The notes beneath the pieces are model-generated. The model did no database searches and was not told the DNA's origin. It saw only the letters and a program-made list of their open reading frames with translations. A program made the position numbers and the translations under genes. Positions 33,862 through 42,339 of a DNA stretch of 64,000 nt are shown piece after piece. The stretch is from Chryseobacterium indologenes (GTDB lineage: Bacteria; Bacteroidota; Bacteroidia; Flavobacteriales; Weeksellaceae): contig DJTE01000005.1 in NCBI GenBank assembly GCA_002439165.1, positions 1 through 64,000 of the forward strand, written 5' to 3'. Position 1 is the first letter of the stretch; every line of letters begins with the position of its first letter.

Positions 33862-35979
33862 ATGGGAAGAGATCTTAAATTTACAAGAAATATTGGTATC
33901 GCTGCTCACATTGATGCAGGTAAGACTACCACTACAGAAAGGATTCTATTCTATACAGGGGTAAACCACAAAATTGGAGAGGTTCACGACGGTGCTTCTA
34001 CAATGGACTGGATGGAGCAGGAAGCAGAAAGAGGTATTACCATTACTTCTGCAGCTACCACTTGTTCTTGGAACTTTCCAACAGATCAAGGTAAGCCTGT
34101 TGCCGATACTAAACCTTACCACTTCAACATCATCGATACACCGGGACACGTTGACTTCACCGTAGAAGTAAACAGATCTTTAAGAGTATTGGATGGATTG
34201 GTATTCTTATTCTCTGCAGTAGATGGAGTAGAGCCTCAGTCTGAAACAAACTGGAGACTTGCTGACAACTACAAAGTAGCGAGAATGGGATTCGTAAACA
34301 AAATGGACAGACAGGGTGCTGACTTCCTTAACGTGGTAAACCAGGTTAAAGAAATGTTAGGATCTAACGCAGTTCCAATCGTTTTACCAATCGGTGCTGA
34401 AGAAGATTTCAAAGGAGTTGTTGACTTAATTAAAAACAGAGCGATCATCTGGGATGAAGCTGGACAGGGTGCTACTTTCGAGGTAGTTCCAATTCCGGAA
34501 GACATGAAAGATGAAGTTCTTGAATACAGAGAGAAATTAGTAGAAGCTGTTTCTGAATATGACGAAACTTTGATGGAGAAATTCTTCGAAGATCCGGATT
34601 CAATTACAGAAGAAGAAATCAATGCTGCATTGAGAGCTGCTACTATCGATTTATCTATTATCCCGATGACTTGTGGTTCTTCATTCAAGAACAAAGGAGT
34701 ACAGTTTATGCTGGATGCAGTATGTAAATACCTTCCTTCTCCACTGGATAAAGATGATATCAAAGGTACTGACCCAAGAACTGACGCTGAAATTACAAGA
34801 AAGCCGTCAGTAGACGAACCTTTCTCTGCATTGGCATTTAAGATTGCTACTGACCCGTTCGTGGGAAGATTAGCATTCTTCAGAGCATATTCAGGAAGAC
34901 TGGATGCAGGTTCTTATATCCTGAACACCCGTTCAGGTGATAAAGAAAGAATCTCCAGAATCTATCAGATGCACGCTAACAAGCAAAACCCGGTAGAATA
35001 TATTGAAGCTGGTGATATTGGTGCTGCGGTAGGATTCAAGTCTATCAAAACCGGTGATACAATGTGTGACGAGAAAAACCCAATCGTTCTTGAATCGATG
35101 GTTTTCCCTGATCCGGTAATTGGTATCGCTGTTGAGCCTAAAACTAAAGCTGACCAGGATAAAATGGGTAACGCTCTAGCTAAACTGGCTGAAGAAGATC
35201 CTACGTTTACGGTAAGAACTGACGAAGCTTCTGGACAAACGATCATCTCCGGTATGGGTGAGCTTCACCTTGATATCATCGTTGACCGTATGAAGAGAGA
35301 ATTCAAAGTTGAAGTAAACCAGGGACAACCTCAGGTAGAGTACAAAGAAAACTTAACAAAAGTTGCCAGCCACAGAGAAGTTTACAAAAAGCAGTCTGGA
35401 GGTAAAGGTAAATTTGCTGACATTGTATTTGAACTTGGACCTGCTGACGAAGGTAAAGTTGGTTTAGAATTCATCAACGAGATCAAAGGTGGTAACGTTC
35501 CTAGAGAATTTGTTCCTGCTATTGAAAAAGGATTTAAAGCTGCAATGAAGAACGGTCCATTGGCCGGTTTCGAAGTTGAAGGTATTAAAGTTACTCTTAA
35601 AGATGGATCTTTCCACGCGGTGGATTCTGACGCTCTTTCTTTCGAAATGGCTGCTAAGCTAGGATTTAAAGAAGCTGGTAAAGCTGCTAAGCCGGTAATT
35701 ATGGAGCCTATTATGAAACTGGAAGTTGTAACTCCGGAAGAATATATGGGTAACATCATTGGTGACCTTAACAAGAGAAGAGGTACTATCAGTGGTCAGG
35801 AAGAGAAAAACGGAGCTATTGTAATCAAAGGTTCTGTTCCACTTTCTGAAATGTTTGGATACGTAACAACTCTAAGAACACTTTCATCAGGAAGAGCTAC
35901 TTCTTCTATGGAATTAGAGAAATACCAGGCTACTCCACAAAACGTTGCTGAAGAAATCATAGCTAAAGCAAAAGGTTAA
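33862..35979 (+). CDS. fusA: Translation elongation factor G
   Basis: 705 aa. GTPase domain with G1 AHIDAGKTT (about 15-23), switch and G3 DTPGHVDF, G4 NKMD; then domains II-V, with the domain IV loop and the C-terminal ERGRATSS-like segment (SSGRATSSMELEKY). EF-G moves tRNAs and mRNA through the ribosome and splits it with RRF. It is encoded between rpsG and rpsJ, the normal place. Confidence 0.98.
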   Translation: MGRDLKFTRNIGIAAHIDAGKTTTTERILFYTGVNHKIGEVHDGASTMDWMEQEAERGITITSAATTCSWNFPTDQGKPVADTKPYHFNIIDTPGHVDFTVEVNRSLRVLDGLVFLFSAVDGVEPQSETNWRLADNYKVARMGFVNKMDRQGADFLNVVNQVKEMLGSNAVPIVLPIGAEEDFKGVVDLIKNRAIIWDEAGQGATFEVVPIPEDMKDEVLEYREKLVEAVSEYDETLMEKFFEDPDSITEEEINAALRAATIDLSIIPMTCGSSFKNKGVQFMLDAVCKYLPSPLDKDDIKGTDPRTDAEITRKPSVDEPFSALAFKIATDPFVGRLAFFRAYSGRLDAGSYILNTRSGDKERISRIYQMHANKQNPVEYIEAGDIGAAVGFKSIKTGDTMCDEKNPIVLESMVFPDPVIGIAVEPKTKADQDKMGNALAKLAEEDPTFTVRTDEASGQTIISGMGELHLDIIVDRMKREFKVEVNQGQPQVEYKENLTKVASHREVYKKQSGGKGKFADIVFELGPADEGKVGLEFINEIKGGNVPREFVPAIEKGFKAAMKNGPLAGFEVEGIKVTLKDGSFHAVDSDALSFEMAAKLGFKEAGKAAKPVIMEPIMKLEVVTPEEYMGNIIGDLNKRRGTISGQEEKNGAIVIKGSVPLSEMFGYVTTLRTLSSGRATSSMELEKYQATPQNVAEEIIAKAKG

Positions 35980-35995
35980 TTTTTAAATTAAAGAA

Positions 35996-36301
35996 ATGTC
36001 ACAAAGAATCAGAATAAAACTAAAATCTTACGATTACAACTTGGTAGACAAGTCTGCTGAGAAAATCGTAAAAACGGTAAAGGCTACTGGTGCTGTTGTA
36101 AACGGTCCTATTCCATTGCCAACGAATAAGAGAATCTTCACAGTGTTGAGATCTCCGCACGTAAACAAGAAAGCAAGAGAGCAGTTCCAGTTATCAGCTC
36201 ACAAGAGACTGATGGATATCTACTCTTCTTCTTCTAAAACTGTTGATGCTCTAATGAAATTAGAACTTCCTTCAGGAGTTGACGTTGAAATTAAAGTGTG
36301 A
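35996..36301 (+). CDS. rpsJ: 30S ribosomal protein S10
   Basis: 101 aa. S10 fits 16S rRNA of the head and is the NusB partner in antitermination. Conserved PLPTNKRIFTVLRSPHV and the end LPSGVDVEIKV are visible. In most bacteria rpsJ is followed at once by rplC; here a terminator follows and rplC is 17.5 kb away. Confidence 0.98.
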   Translation: MSQRIRIKLKSYDYNLVDKSAEKIVKTVKATGAVVNGPIPLPTNKRIFTVLRSPHVNKKAREQFQLSAHKRLMDIYSSSSKTVDALMKLELPSGVDVEIKV

Positions 36302-36328
36302 TAACTGCATACTTTGCAATGATTATAC

Positions 36329-36354
36329 AATCCGTTCCTTTTCAGGGACGGATT
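36329..36354 (+). terminator. Terminator after rpsJ
   Basis: Stem AATCCGTTCC against GGGACGGATT (one G-T pair), then seven T. It ends the str-rpsJ unit 28 bases after rpsJ, which confirms that rpsJ is cut off from the rest of the S10 operon. Confidence 0.9.
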
Positions 36355-36359
36355 TTTTT

Positions 36360-36853
36360 ATGTCCTGCCCCAATAACTATCCATCTGTAAATCTGGAATA
36401 AGATGTAAAGTGCTGTGGAGTGAAAAAATTCTGTCGACCTTAATAAATATATTTTGTCATTTACGTATTCATGAAAAAGTTAAATGTGAAGGATTGAAAA
36501 TAGGTTCTCACAAAAGCGTAAACTTAGCCAACTGATACAATCTCTTTGTATTTCAAAAAAAATAAGCGAAGCGGCCTGGTTTATCTTAAAAACGTGGTTA
36601 TTATTTATCCTTGTTTAACTCTGCGGTTATTAAAAATATCTTCCAACAGGTTTTTCCCTGTCCTTAAACCTGTTTTTTTAATTTAATTATCCTTAATCAT
36701 ATGAGTGCTTTAGGATGATGTCTTTGCCTTTCAGGTTGATCTGTTAGCTTATTTTGATCGTTTCTAAATTGTGATTAATGATCTGATATTGATTAGTCTT
36801 AGCAGGGTGACATATGTCAGTTCTATTTGTTTATTTAGAATTAATAAAAATAA
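36360..36853. other. Noncoding region with an extra terminator-like hairpin
   Basis: About 490 bases between the rpsJ terminator and the TonB receptor promoter. At 36645-36674 there is a second hairpin (AACAGGTTT against AAACCTGTT) with a run of seven T, though no gene ends there. No long reading frame or known RNA is recognised. It could be a short RNA's end or a leftover from a deleted gene. Confidence 0.5.
36645..36674 (+). terminator. Orphan terminator-like hairpin
   Basis: Nine-bp perfect stem, 12-base loop, then TTTTTTT. It has no coding gene upstream within 340 bases, so what it terminates is unknown. Confidence 0.65.
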
Positions 36854-36861
36854 TAATTTTG
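36854..36861 (+). promoter_or_regulatory. -7 element of the TonB receptor gene
   Basis: TAATTTTG with a TTG at 36827-36829 (24 bases, slightly long). It lies inside the upstream extension of the reading frame and so supports the ATG at 36876 as start. Confidence 0.55.
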
Positions 36862-36875
36862 CAAAAAATGATCAG

Positions 36876-39095
36876 ATGAATAAAGTAGTATCCTTTTCTC
36901 TGCTTGTACTGGGTGGGGTTTTCGTAAGCGCACAGCAAGTGAACGATTCTATCAAAAAGTCAAAAGAGATTGACGAAGTAGAATTATTTGGTGAAAAAAA
37001 GAAACAGCCGGCAGGACTTGAAACGGTAACCAGATTACCTTTGAAGACCAGAGACCAGATCCAGAGTATTTCTGTTATTTCCCATAAAGCCATTGAAGAA
37101 CTGGGCGCACTTACGGTGACTGATGTTGCCAAAAACGTACCAGGCGTTACCCTGTTTTCAAGCTATGGCGGAGGAAACGAAAGTATGTCGATCAGGGGGT
37201 ACAGAGGGGTTCCGGTTCTGAAAAACGGAGTTCAGATGGATTCTGACTTCCGTACTGCAGGAATGATCACCGATATGCAGGGAGTTGAAAATATTCAGGT
37301 TCTGAAAGGTTCGGCAGCAGTTACCCAGGGAATAGGTGACGGGCTGGGATCAGCAGGAGGAGTAATCAATGTGGTAACAAAGAAACCTAATTTTATCAAT
37401 AGTGGTAATATCGGTTTCAGATACGGAAGCTGGGATTTTTACAGACCTACTGTGGATGTTCAGAGGGTATTGGATTCTCAGGGAAGAGTGGCCGTAAGAT
37501 TTAACGGTGCTTATCAGAATAATAATTCCTTCAGATCTCATGTTGAAGGAGAAAGAATTTACATTAATCCATCAGTAGCTTTCCGCCCGGATGATAAAAC
37601 ACAGATTGTTGTTGAGCTAGATTATCTTCACGATAAACGTACACCAGACAGGGGAACCATCAATCTTGCTGATGCTAATGTAGAGGCTCTTTATAAAATG
37701 CCTAAAGGAGCCTTCCTGGGATATACTACCGATTTTACAAAAGTTCAGTCATTCAACTTTTCTACAACAGCAGAACGGAAACTTACGGATAAATTGAAGT
37801 TGAGAGCCGCTTTTATTTCAGCTGAAAGAGAGGTAAACAGTGAAGCTTCATCTATTGCCCACGCTAAAAATACTCCCTGGACAGAACGTTACAGAACAAT
37901 AGGTAAAAGCAGAAGTATTGATGCCAATAAAGTTTTCCAGGCAGATTTCATAGGACAGGATATTCAGACCGGATTTATTAAGCATACGTTTCAGGTGGGG
38001 ATAGACTGGAAGGAAAGTGAAGTGACGACCTATGCTTTTAACGCCTATAAAAACTCTGTAACAACAGCAAATATTATTAATGCAGGTAATCCACTCGATT
38101 CTTTTGATGTGATGCAGGGGATTTCAAATACTTTGCCTGTGAATGTGCTGTACCAGCAGTCCAAAGATCCGGGAGTAGTGAAAACACCTACTTTTGGAGC
38201 AATGGCACAGGATGTAATGTCCTTTGGTAAATATTTTAAAGCTCATGCGGGTATTCGTTACAGTATGGTAAACGGATCTGATAAAAGTACGAGCAACGCA
38301 TGGAATCCGTCATTTGGATTAATGTTCTTCCCAATGGAAAATCTTAATGTTTTCGGATCATATACTACAACAACATCATTGAGAACCGTTAATAATGTTC
38401 TTTTATCCGGAGGGGTAGTAGGTCCTTCTACAACCAAGCAATGGGAGGCCGGGATTAAATCGGACTGGTTTAATGAGCGTCTTAGATTTAATGTTACCCT
38501 GTTTGATATTAAGACGGATCATCTTTCTTTTACCATTCTTGATGAAAACTACAACCCTGTTGTAATCGACAAGCAAACAATGTACGGTCTGGCAGGAAAC
38601 CTTAGAAGAAAAGGAGTTGAAGTTGAGCTTATCGGAAGAATCTTACCCAATCTTCAGGTGATGTCCGGATGGGCTTATCTGGATGCTCAGTATGAAGACA
38701 GCCCGGCTTATGTGAATGGGTCCGCACCAATGAACGCCCCTAAGCATACGGCAAACGGCTGGTTAAATTATAAGTTCAATACGGGAGTTTTAACCGGGCT
38801 TGATGTAGGAGCCGGAATTTATTACGTAGGAAAAAGGCCGGTTGACGAGTGGACTCAGAAAACCTTTACAGCAGGTCATGCAAATAGTGTAAAGCCGGGA
38901 GAGAAACCTTTTGATATGCCGGAATATACTACCGTAGATGCCCAGGCTGGCTATACCCTTAAAAATGGTGTTGGGATGAGAGTATTCTTCAATAATATCT
39001 TCAACGCGGTAGGATACAGCTCTTACTTCAGAGGAGGATACATCGATCAGATCCAGCCGAGAAACTTTGCCGTTCAGGTCAACTATAAATTCTAA
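36876..39095 (+). CDS. TonB-dependent siderophore receptor
   Basis: 739 aa from ATG 36876 (MNKVVSFSLL); the frame is open 35 codons further up but that part holds the promoter and would hide the signal peptide (1-19, ending VSAQ). Plug domain about 50-195 with SISVISHKAIEELGALTVTDVAKNV-type start, a SMSIRGYRG motif and the GGVINVVTKKP end; then a 22-strand barrel to the terminal aromatic F. The pattern matches ferric-siderophore receptors of the FhuA/FpvA type. Energised by TonB-ExbBD encoded elsewhere. It heads an iron group with the lipoprotein and PepSY genes downstream. The ligand is not known; no Fur box was convincingly seen. Confidence 0.92.
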   Translation: MNKVVSFSLLVLGGVFVSAQQVNDSIKKSKEIDEVELFGEKKKQPAGLETVTRLPLKTRDQIQSISVISHKAIEELGALTVTDVAKNVPGVTLFSSYGGGNESMSIRGYRGVPVLKNGVQMDSDFRTAGMITDMQGVENIQVLKGSAAVTQGIGDGLGSAGGVINVVTKKPNFINSGNIGFRYGSWDFYRPTVDVQRVLDSQGRVAVRFNGAYQNNNSFRSHVEGERIYINPSVAFRPDDKTQIVVELDYLHDKRTPDRGTINLADANVEALYKMPKGAFLGYTTDFTKVQSFNFSTTAERKLTDKLKLRAAFISAEREVNSEASSIAHAKNTPWTERYRTIGKSRSIDANKVFQADFIGQDIQTGFIKHTFQVGIDWKESEVTTYAFNAYKNSVTTANIINAGNPLDSFDVMQGISNTLPVNVLYQQSKDPGVVKTPTFGAMAQDVMSFGKYFKAHAGIRYSMVNGSDKSTSNAWNPSFGLMFFPMENLNVFGSYTTTTSLRTVNNVLLSGGVVGPSTTKQWEAGIKSDWFNERLRFNVTLFDIKTDHLSFTILDENYNPVVIDKQTMYGLAGNLRRKGVEVELIGRILPNLQVMSGWAYLDAQYEDSPAYVNGSAPMNAPKHTANGWLNYKFNTGVLTGLDVGAGIYYVGKRPVDEWTQKTFTAGHANSVKPGEKPFDMPEYTTVDAQAGYTLKNGVGMRVFFNNIFNAVGYSSYFRGGYIDQIQPRNFAVQVNYKF

Positions 39096-39110
39096 TCAAA
39101 ATCATCTATT

Positions 39111-39728
39111 ATGAAAAATATGAAAGCTTTATTATTCGCATTCGTTATCGGAGCAGCAGTGATCTCCTGTTCCGGAGAGAAAAAGAAAGGAATCGATTAC
39201 AATCAGTTCAAGACAGAGGTAAAACTTAACGCTGAACAGGAAAAGAGTTTCGACGAAATCACTAAAAAATACCAGGACCTTCAGGAGCAGAATTATCAGG
39301 CTGCCAAAGCTCAGGGTGGAAATATGGACAGAGTGGCGTTAAGCATCAAAAATGAAGAGCTCAGAGCACAGCAGTCTCTGGAAATGGCTAAAGTTTTAGA
39401 TGCTCCGCAGATGGAGAAGTTCAATAAATTTGTTGACGAGAATTCCAGAAAAAGACCAAGATATGACAATGCTTTGCTGGAAAGAATAAAAACTGAAGCC
39501 CAGCTTTCTGAAGAGGAATTCAAAGTGGTGAATGCTGCCAATGATGCCTTCGAAAAAGCATTCAATGATGCACACGATGTATACCACGGAAATAATGATC
39601 TGGCTAAAGAATACTGGGAAAAATTTGATGCCCAGAGAAAAGCGGCCATTGAAAAAGCATTAACACCTGAACATTATACGAAATTCCAGGAAATCGTAAA
39701 AGATGTTCAGTTCAAAGGACGAAAGTAA
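39111..39728 (+). CDS. Helical lipoprotein of the TonB-receptor operon
   Basis: 205 aa. Lipobox (AVISC, Cys at about 20). The mature part is almost all helix with two internal similar segments, LNAEQEKSFDEITKKYQDL and LTPEHYTKFQEIVKD, that recall the LTxxQ motif of the Spy/CpxP periplasmic chaperones; the similarity is local. It begins 15 bases after the receptor gene and is followed by a terminator hairpin. A role in helping or sensing the receptor is possible but unproven. Confidence 0.78.
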   Translation: MKNMKALLFAFVIGAAVISCSGEKKKGIDYNQFKTEVKLNAEQEKSFDEITKKYQDLQEQNYQAAKAQGGNMDRVALSIKNEELRAQQSLEMAKVLDAPQMEKFNKFVDENSRKRPRYDNALLERIKTEAQLSEEEFKVVNAANDAFEKAFNDAHDVYHGNNDLAKEYWEKFDAQRKAAIEKALTPEHYTKFQEIVKDVQFKGRK

Positions 39729-39740
39729 TTTCTGAGACTT

Positions 39741-39765
39741 GAAGCTGGAAGAAGGAAGCTGGAAG
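39741..39765 (+). repeat. Purine-rich dispersed repeat
   Basis: GAAGCTGGAAGAAGGAAGCTGGAAG in two halves that nearly match. Similar GGAAG/TGGAAG runs occur at 41109-41140, at 47770-47781 and, on the other strand, at 41643-41668, all in intergenic DNA of this window. Confidence 0.5.
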
Positions 39766-39857
39766 TAATATAAAATTAAGGGATCTGATGCCTAAAATTC
39801 TATCATTCATCTTCCTTTCTCAAATCAAAAACATTCATTTCAAATTTTAATAAAAAA

Positions 39858-39890
39858 ACATTAAGACGGCATCCCTGTCTTAATGTTTTT
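39858..39890 (+). terminator. Terminator-like hairpin just before the PepSY gene
   Basis: Stem ACATTAAGAC against GTCTTAATGT with five T after it. It ends only 8 bases before the next start codon, so it may separate the PepSY gene from the receptor operon or act as an attenuator. Confidence 0.8.
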
Positions 39891-39898
39891 GCTGTTAG

Positions 39899-41101
39899 AT
39901 GATCATTATGAAGCCATTATTTAAAAGCCTTTACCGGAAAAAGAGAAAGAATGAATCATTCACAAAATACCTGATGTGGATCACCCATCTCTGGCTGGGG
40001 CTTTTGTCGAGTATCATAGTTTTTTTAATGTGTCTTACCGGATGTATGTATGCTTTCAAAAACCAGATTTCTGATCTTTATAACAGAGATAAGGTTTATA
40101 TTACTGCCGGAACAGCAGCTAAAAATCCGGATCATATTCAGGCAGAACTGTTAAGAGAAGGAAAAGAACTGACTTCACTGCTGATCCCGGAAAATAAAAG
40201 CAGGAGTTATGTGATTTCCTACCGTGAAGGCCAGCTGGATAAAAGTGCTTATTATAACCAGTATACCGGCAAGATTCTCGGACAGGCAGATACGGGAGCC
40301 AATCATTTTTTTGAAGTGGTTCTCGATATTCACCGGAATCTGATGATGGGAAATGCCGGACGCCAGATTGTCGGAGCTTCTGTTCTGATGTTCTGTATCC
40401 TCCTGATCTCAGGATTGATTCTCTGGCTCCCCAAAAAACTGAAGTTTCTGAAGCAGGGACTTACGGTTATGTTTAAGGCGAAATTTCAGCGGGTTAACTA
40501 TGATCTTCATAATACACTTGGATTCTATACCTTTTTAATGCTGTTTTTCATAGCAGTTACCGGACTGTATGTGACATATCCCTGGGTAAAGAACGGTCTT
40601 ATCGTAAGTCTTGGCGGATCTTCAATAGACCATATTTCAAAAGAAAAAGATAATGCTGATGATCCTTTCGGAGGGCTTCTGGAAGATATGCTTCAGAAAC
40701 AGGATGAAAAGAAAAATCTCAAAGATGTTTCGTCAGCTTCCATTGATAAAATCATGAAACTGGCAGATCAGCATCTTCCTTACAGGGCGGCTACCAGTGT
40801 TGAACTCCCTAATAAAGATAACCCAAGATATGTTGTCATTAAAACCAATACACAGAACTTTTTAGGAATGATGCTTCCGGATGAAGTAACCTTCGACAAA
40901 ACCGGTGTTTTCAAAACCAAAGAATTATTTTCCGGCAGACCTTTGAACAAACAGTTCACCGCTCTGGCAAAACCGCTCCACACCGGAGAAATTATGGGAC
41001 TGCCAAGTATTATTCTGTATTTCATCATATCACTTATCGGATGTTCGCTTCCCATTACCGGATTCCTGATCTGGTGGCACAGGTTTAAGAAAACGAAATG
41101 A
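39899..41101 (+). CDS. PepSY-associated membrane protein (iron-uptake associated)
   Basis: 400 aa; a second ATG at 39908 (MKPLF) is an equally good start. Four main membrane helices (about 30-50, 150-172, 200-222 and 365-388), with the first periplasmic PepSY region at about 55-135. The family motifs HLWLGLL (about residue 30), LDIHRNLMMG (about 140) and YDLHNTLGFYTF (about 200) carry conserved His residues that resemble haem ligands, and relatives are thought to be inner-membrane reductases for siderophore iron. Its place after a siderophore receptor supports this. Confidence 0.87.
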   Translation: MIIMKPLFKSLYRKKRKNESFTKYLMWITHLWLGLLSSIIVFLMCLTGCMYAFKNQISDLYNRDKVYITAGTAAKNPDHIQAELLREGKELTSLLIPENKSRSYVISYREGQLDKSAYYNQYTGKILGQADTGANHFFEVVLDIHRNLMMGNAGRQIVGASVLMFCILLISGLILWLPKKLKFLKQGLTVMFKAKFQRVNYDLHNTLGFYTFLMLFFIAVTGLYVTYPWVKNGLIVSLGGSSIDHISKEKDNADDPFGGLLEDMLQKQDEKKNLKDVSSASIDKIMKLADQHLPYRAATSVELPNKDNPRYVVIKTNTQNFLGMMLPDEVTFDKTGVFKTKELFSGRPLNKQFTALAKPLHTGEIMGLPSIILYFIISLIGCSLPITGFLIWWHRFKKTK

Positions 41102-41753
41102 TAAGAAAGGAAGGAAGATGGATGCTGGAAGAGGGAAGTTTAAGCAGTCTGTAATATGAAATTTCAGCTTTGGCGATGAATAGTTGAGAGGAATAAATAT
41201 TAAATATAAATTCAGATTATAGGACCTGTGGCTGTATCTGAAAGTGTATTTTAAACCATCAAGATAGGGCATTAAGCCAGGCTTTTGATTGAAAGACAAA
41301 CGCAAAGTTGATGAATAATTCCGCTTTAGTTTGAGTGAGCAAAGTGATGCGGCTTCAAAACGCTCGCTTCATCGAATCAACGGAGTTGATTCTACTCTTT
41401 GCTCCCTAAAATCAACAGTGTTAATCATGATCTTTGCGTGAAAAAAAGGAATCATAATATTATTTTTTTAATCAAAAAAACTTAAAGAACATGATTTAGA
41501 TAAAGATTTGAGTGTCATACAAAAAATCAAATTTAGAAATTTAAGCAGGCTCTTAATATTTTAAATAAAGTCATAGCAGGCTCTAAACTTCTGATATTTT
41601 TATTGAAAAATGATTATTGCCAGTATGCTTAACCATTTAGATTTCCATCCTACCTCTTCCAGCTTTCATCCCTAAAAATAACTCTCTTCTTAAAATCATC
41701 TCTTTGCAGGTTCATACTAATTTTATACATTTATATAGAAAAGAATCCATAGT
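41102..41753. other. 650-base noncoding region rich in repeats
   Basis: No supported gene. It holds a purine-rich repeat (41109-41140), an inverted-repeat element (41337-41404), the doublet GCAGGCTCT at 41544 and 41578, and a pyrimidine-rich repeat (41643-41668). Low GC and repeat content suggest eroded intergenic DNA. Confidence 0.5.
41337..41404. repeat. Small nested inverted-repeat element
   Basis: The outer arms GAGCAAAG (41337-41344) and CTTTGCTC (41397-41404) enclose a perfect inner hairpin GAATCAAC/GTTGATTC (41374-41392). The nested palindrome looks like a short REP- or MITE-like element; no flanking target duplication was seen. Confidence 0.5.
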
Positions 41754-42254
41754 ATGAGCGATAAAAATCATAGTTTTTTTGAAAAATTTTCAGACTGGGC
41801 TACCAAATTTACAGGAAGTTCTTATGCTTTCATCGGGGCAGTAGCGGTAGTATTGGCATGGGCAGTTTCAGGGCCTGTTTTTGATTATTCCGAAACGTGG
41901 CAGCTCGTCATCAATACCGGAACCACCATCATTACCTTTTTAATGGTTTTCCTGATTCAGAAAGCCCAGAATAAAGATTCAAAAGCAATCCAGATCAAGC
42001 TGAATGAGCTCATCGCTGCTCATGGGAAAGCAAGTAACAGGATTGTGGATATTGAAGATCTCACAGAGAAAGAACTGGATCAGCTTCACTGCTTCTATGA
42101 AAATCTGGCCCTGCTTGCCAAAGAGGATGCCGATATTCATACTTCGCACTCTATTGATGCAGCCCAGCGGAATCAGAATAGCAAACATGAAGCTTTTAAA
42201 CTGAAACATGAAGAATGGCTTCAGAAACAGCAACAAAAAAAGGAATCAAAATGA
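41754..42254 (+). CDS. Low-affinity iron permease family protein
   Basis: 166 aa. Two membrane helices (about 23-44 and 52-72) after a soluble start, FSDWATKFTGSSYAFIGA, which matches the family start, and a cytoplasmic helical tail with DLTEKELDQLHCFYENL. The yeast Fet4 family gives the name; bacterial members are shorter and their transport role is not shown. Its place near the receptor and PepSY genes fits an iron theme, though 650 bases separate them. Its stop codon lies inside the downstream terminator hairpin. Confidence 0.8.
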   Translation: MSDKNHSFFEKFSDWATKFTGSSYAFIGAVAVVLAWAVSGPVFDYSETWQLVINTGTTIITFLMVFLIQKAQNKDSKAIQIKLNELIAAHGKASNRIVDIEDLTEKELDQLHCFYENLALLAKEDADIHTSHSIDAAQRNQNSKHEAFKLKHEEWLQKQQQKKESK

Positions 42255-42265
42255 TTCCTTTTTTA
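42235..42265 (+). terminator. Terminator overlapping the permease stop codon
   Basis: Stem AAAAAAGGAATCA against TGATTCCTTTTTT with a 3-base loop. The stop codon (42252-42254) is within the hairpin, so translation to the end will meet a folding terminator. Confidence 0.85.
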
Positions 42266-42339
42266 TTTGTCAATGAGAAAAAGAGGTTATTGAAGCCCTG
42301 TTTCTGAGACTTCAGGAAACTTCCGGCTTGCTTTCTCAT

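Noticed and set aside
36771..36875. 35-codon upstream extension of the TonB receptor
   Set aside because: It contains the -7 element TAATTTTG and would bury the signal peptide; the start at 36876 is better.
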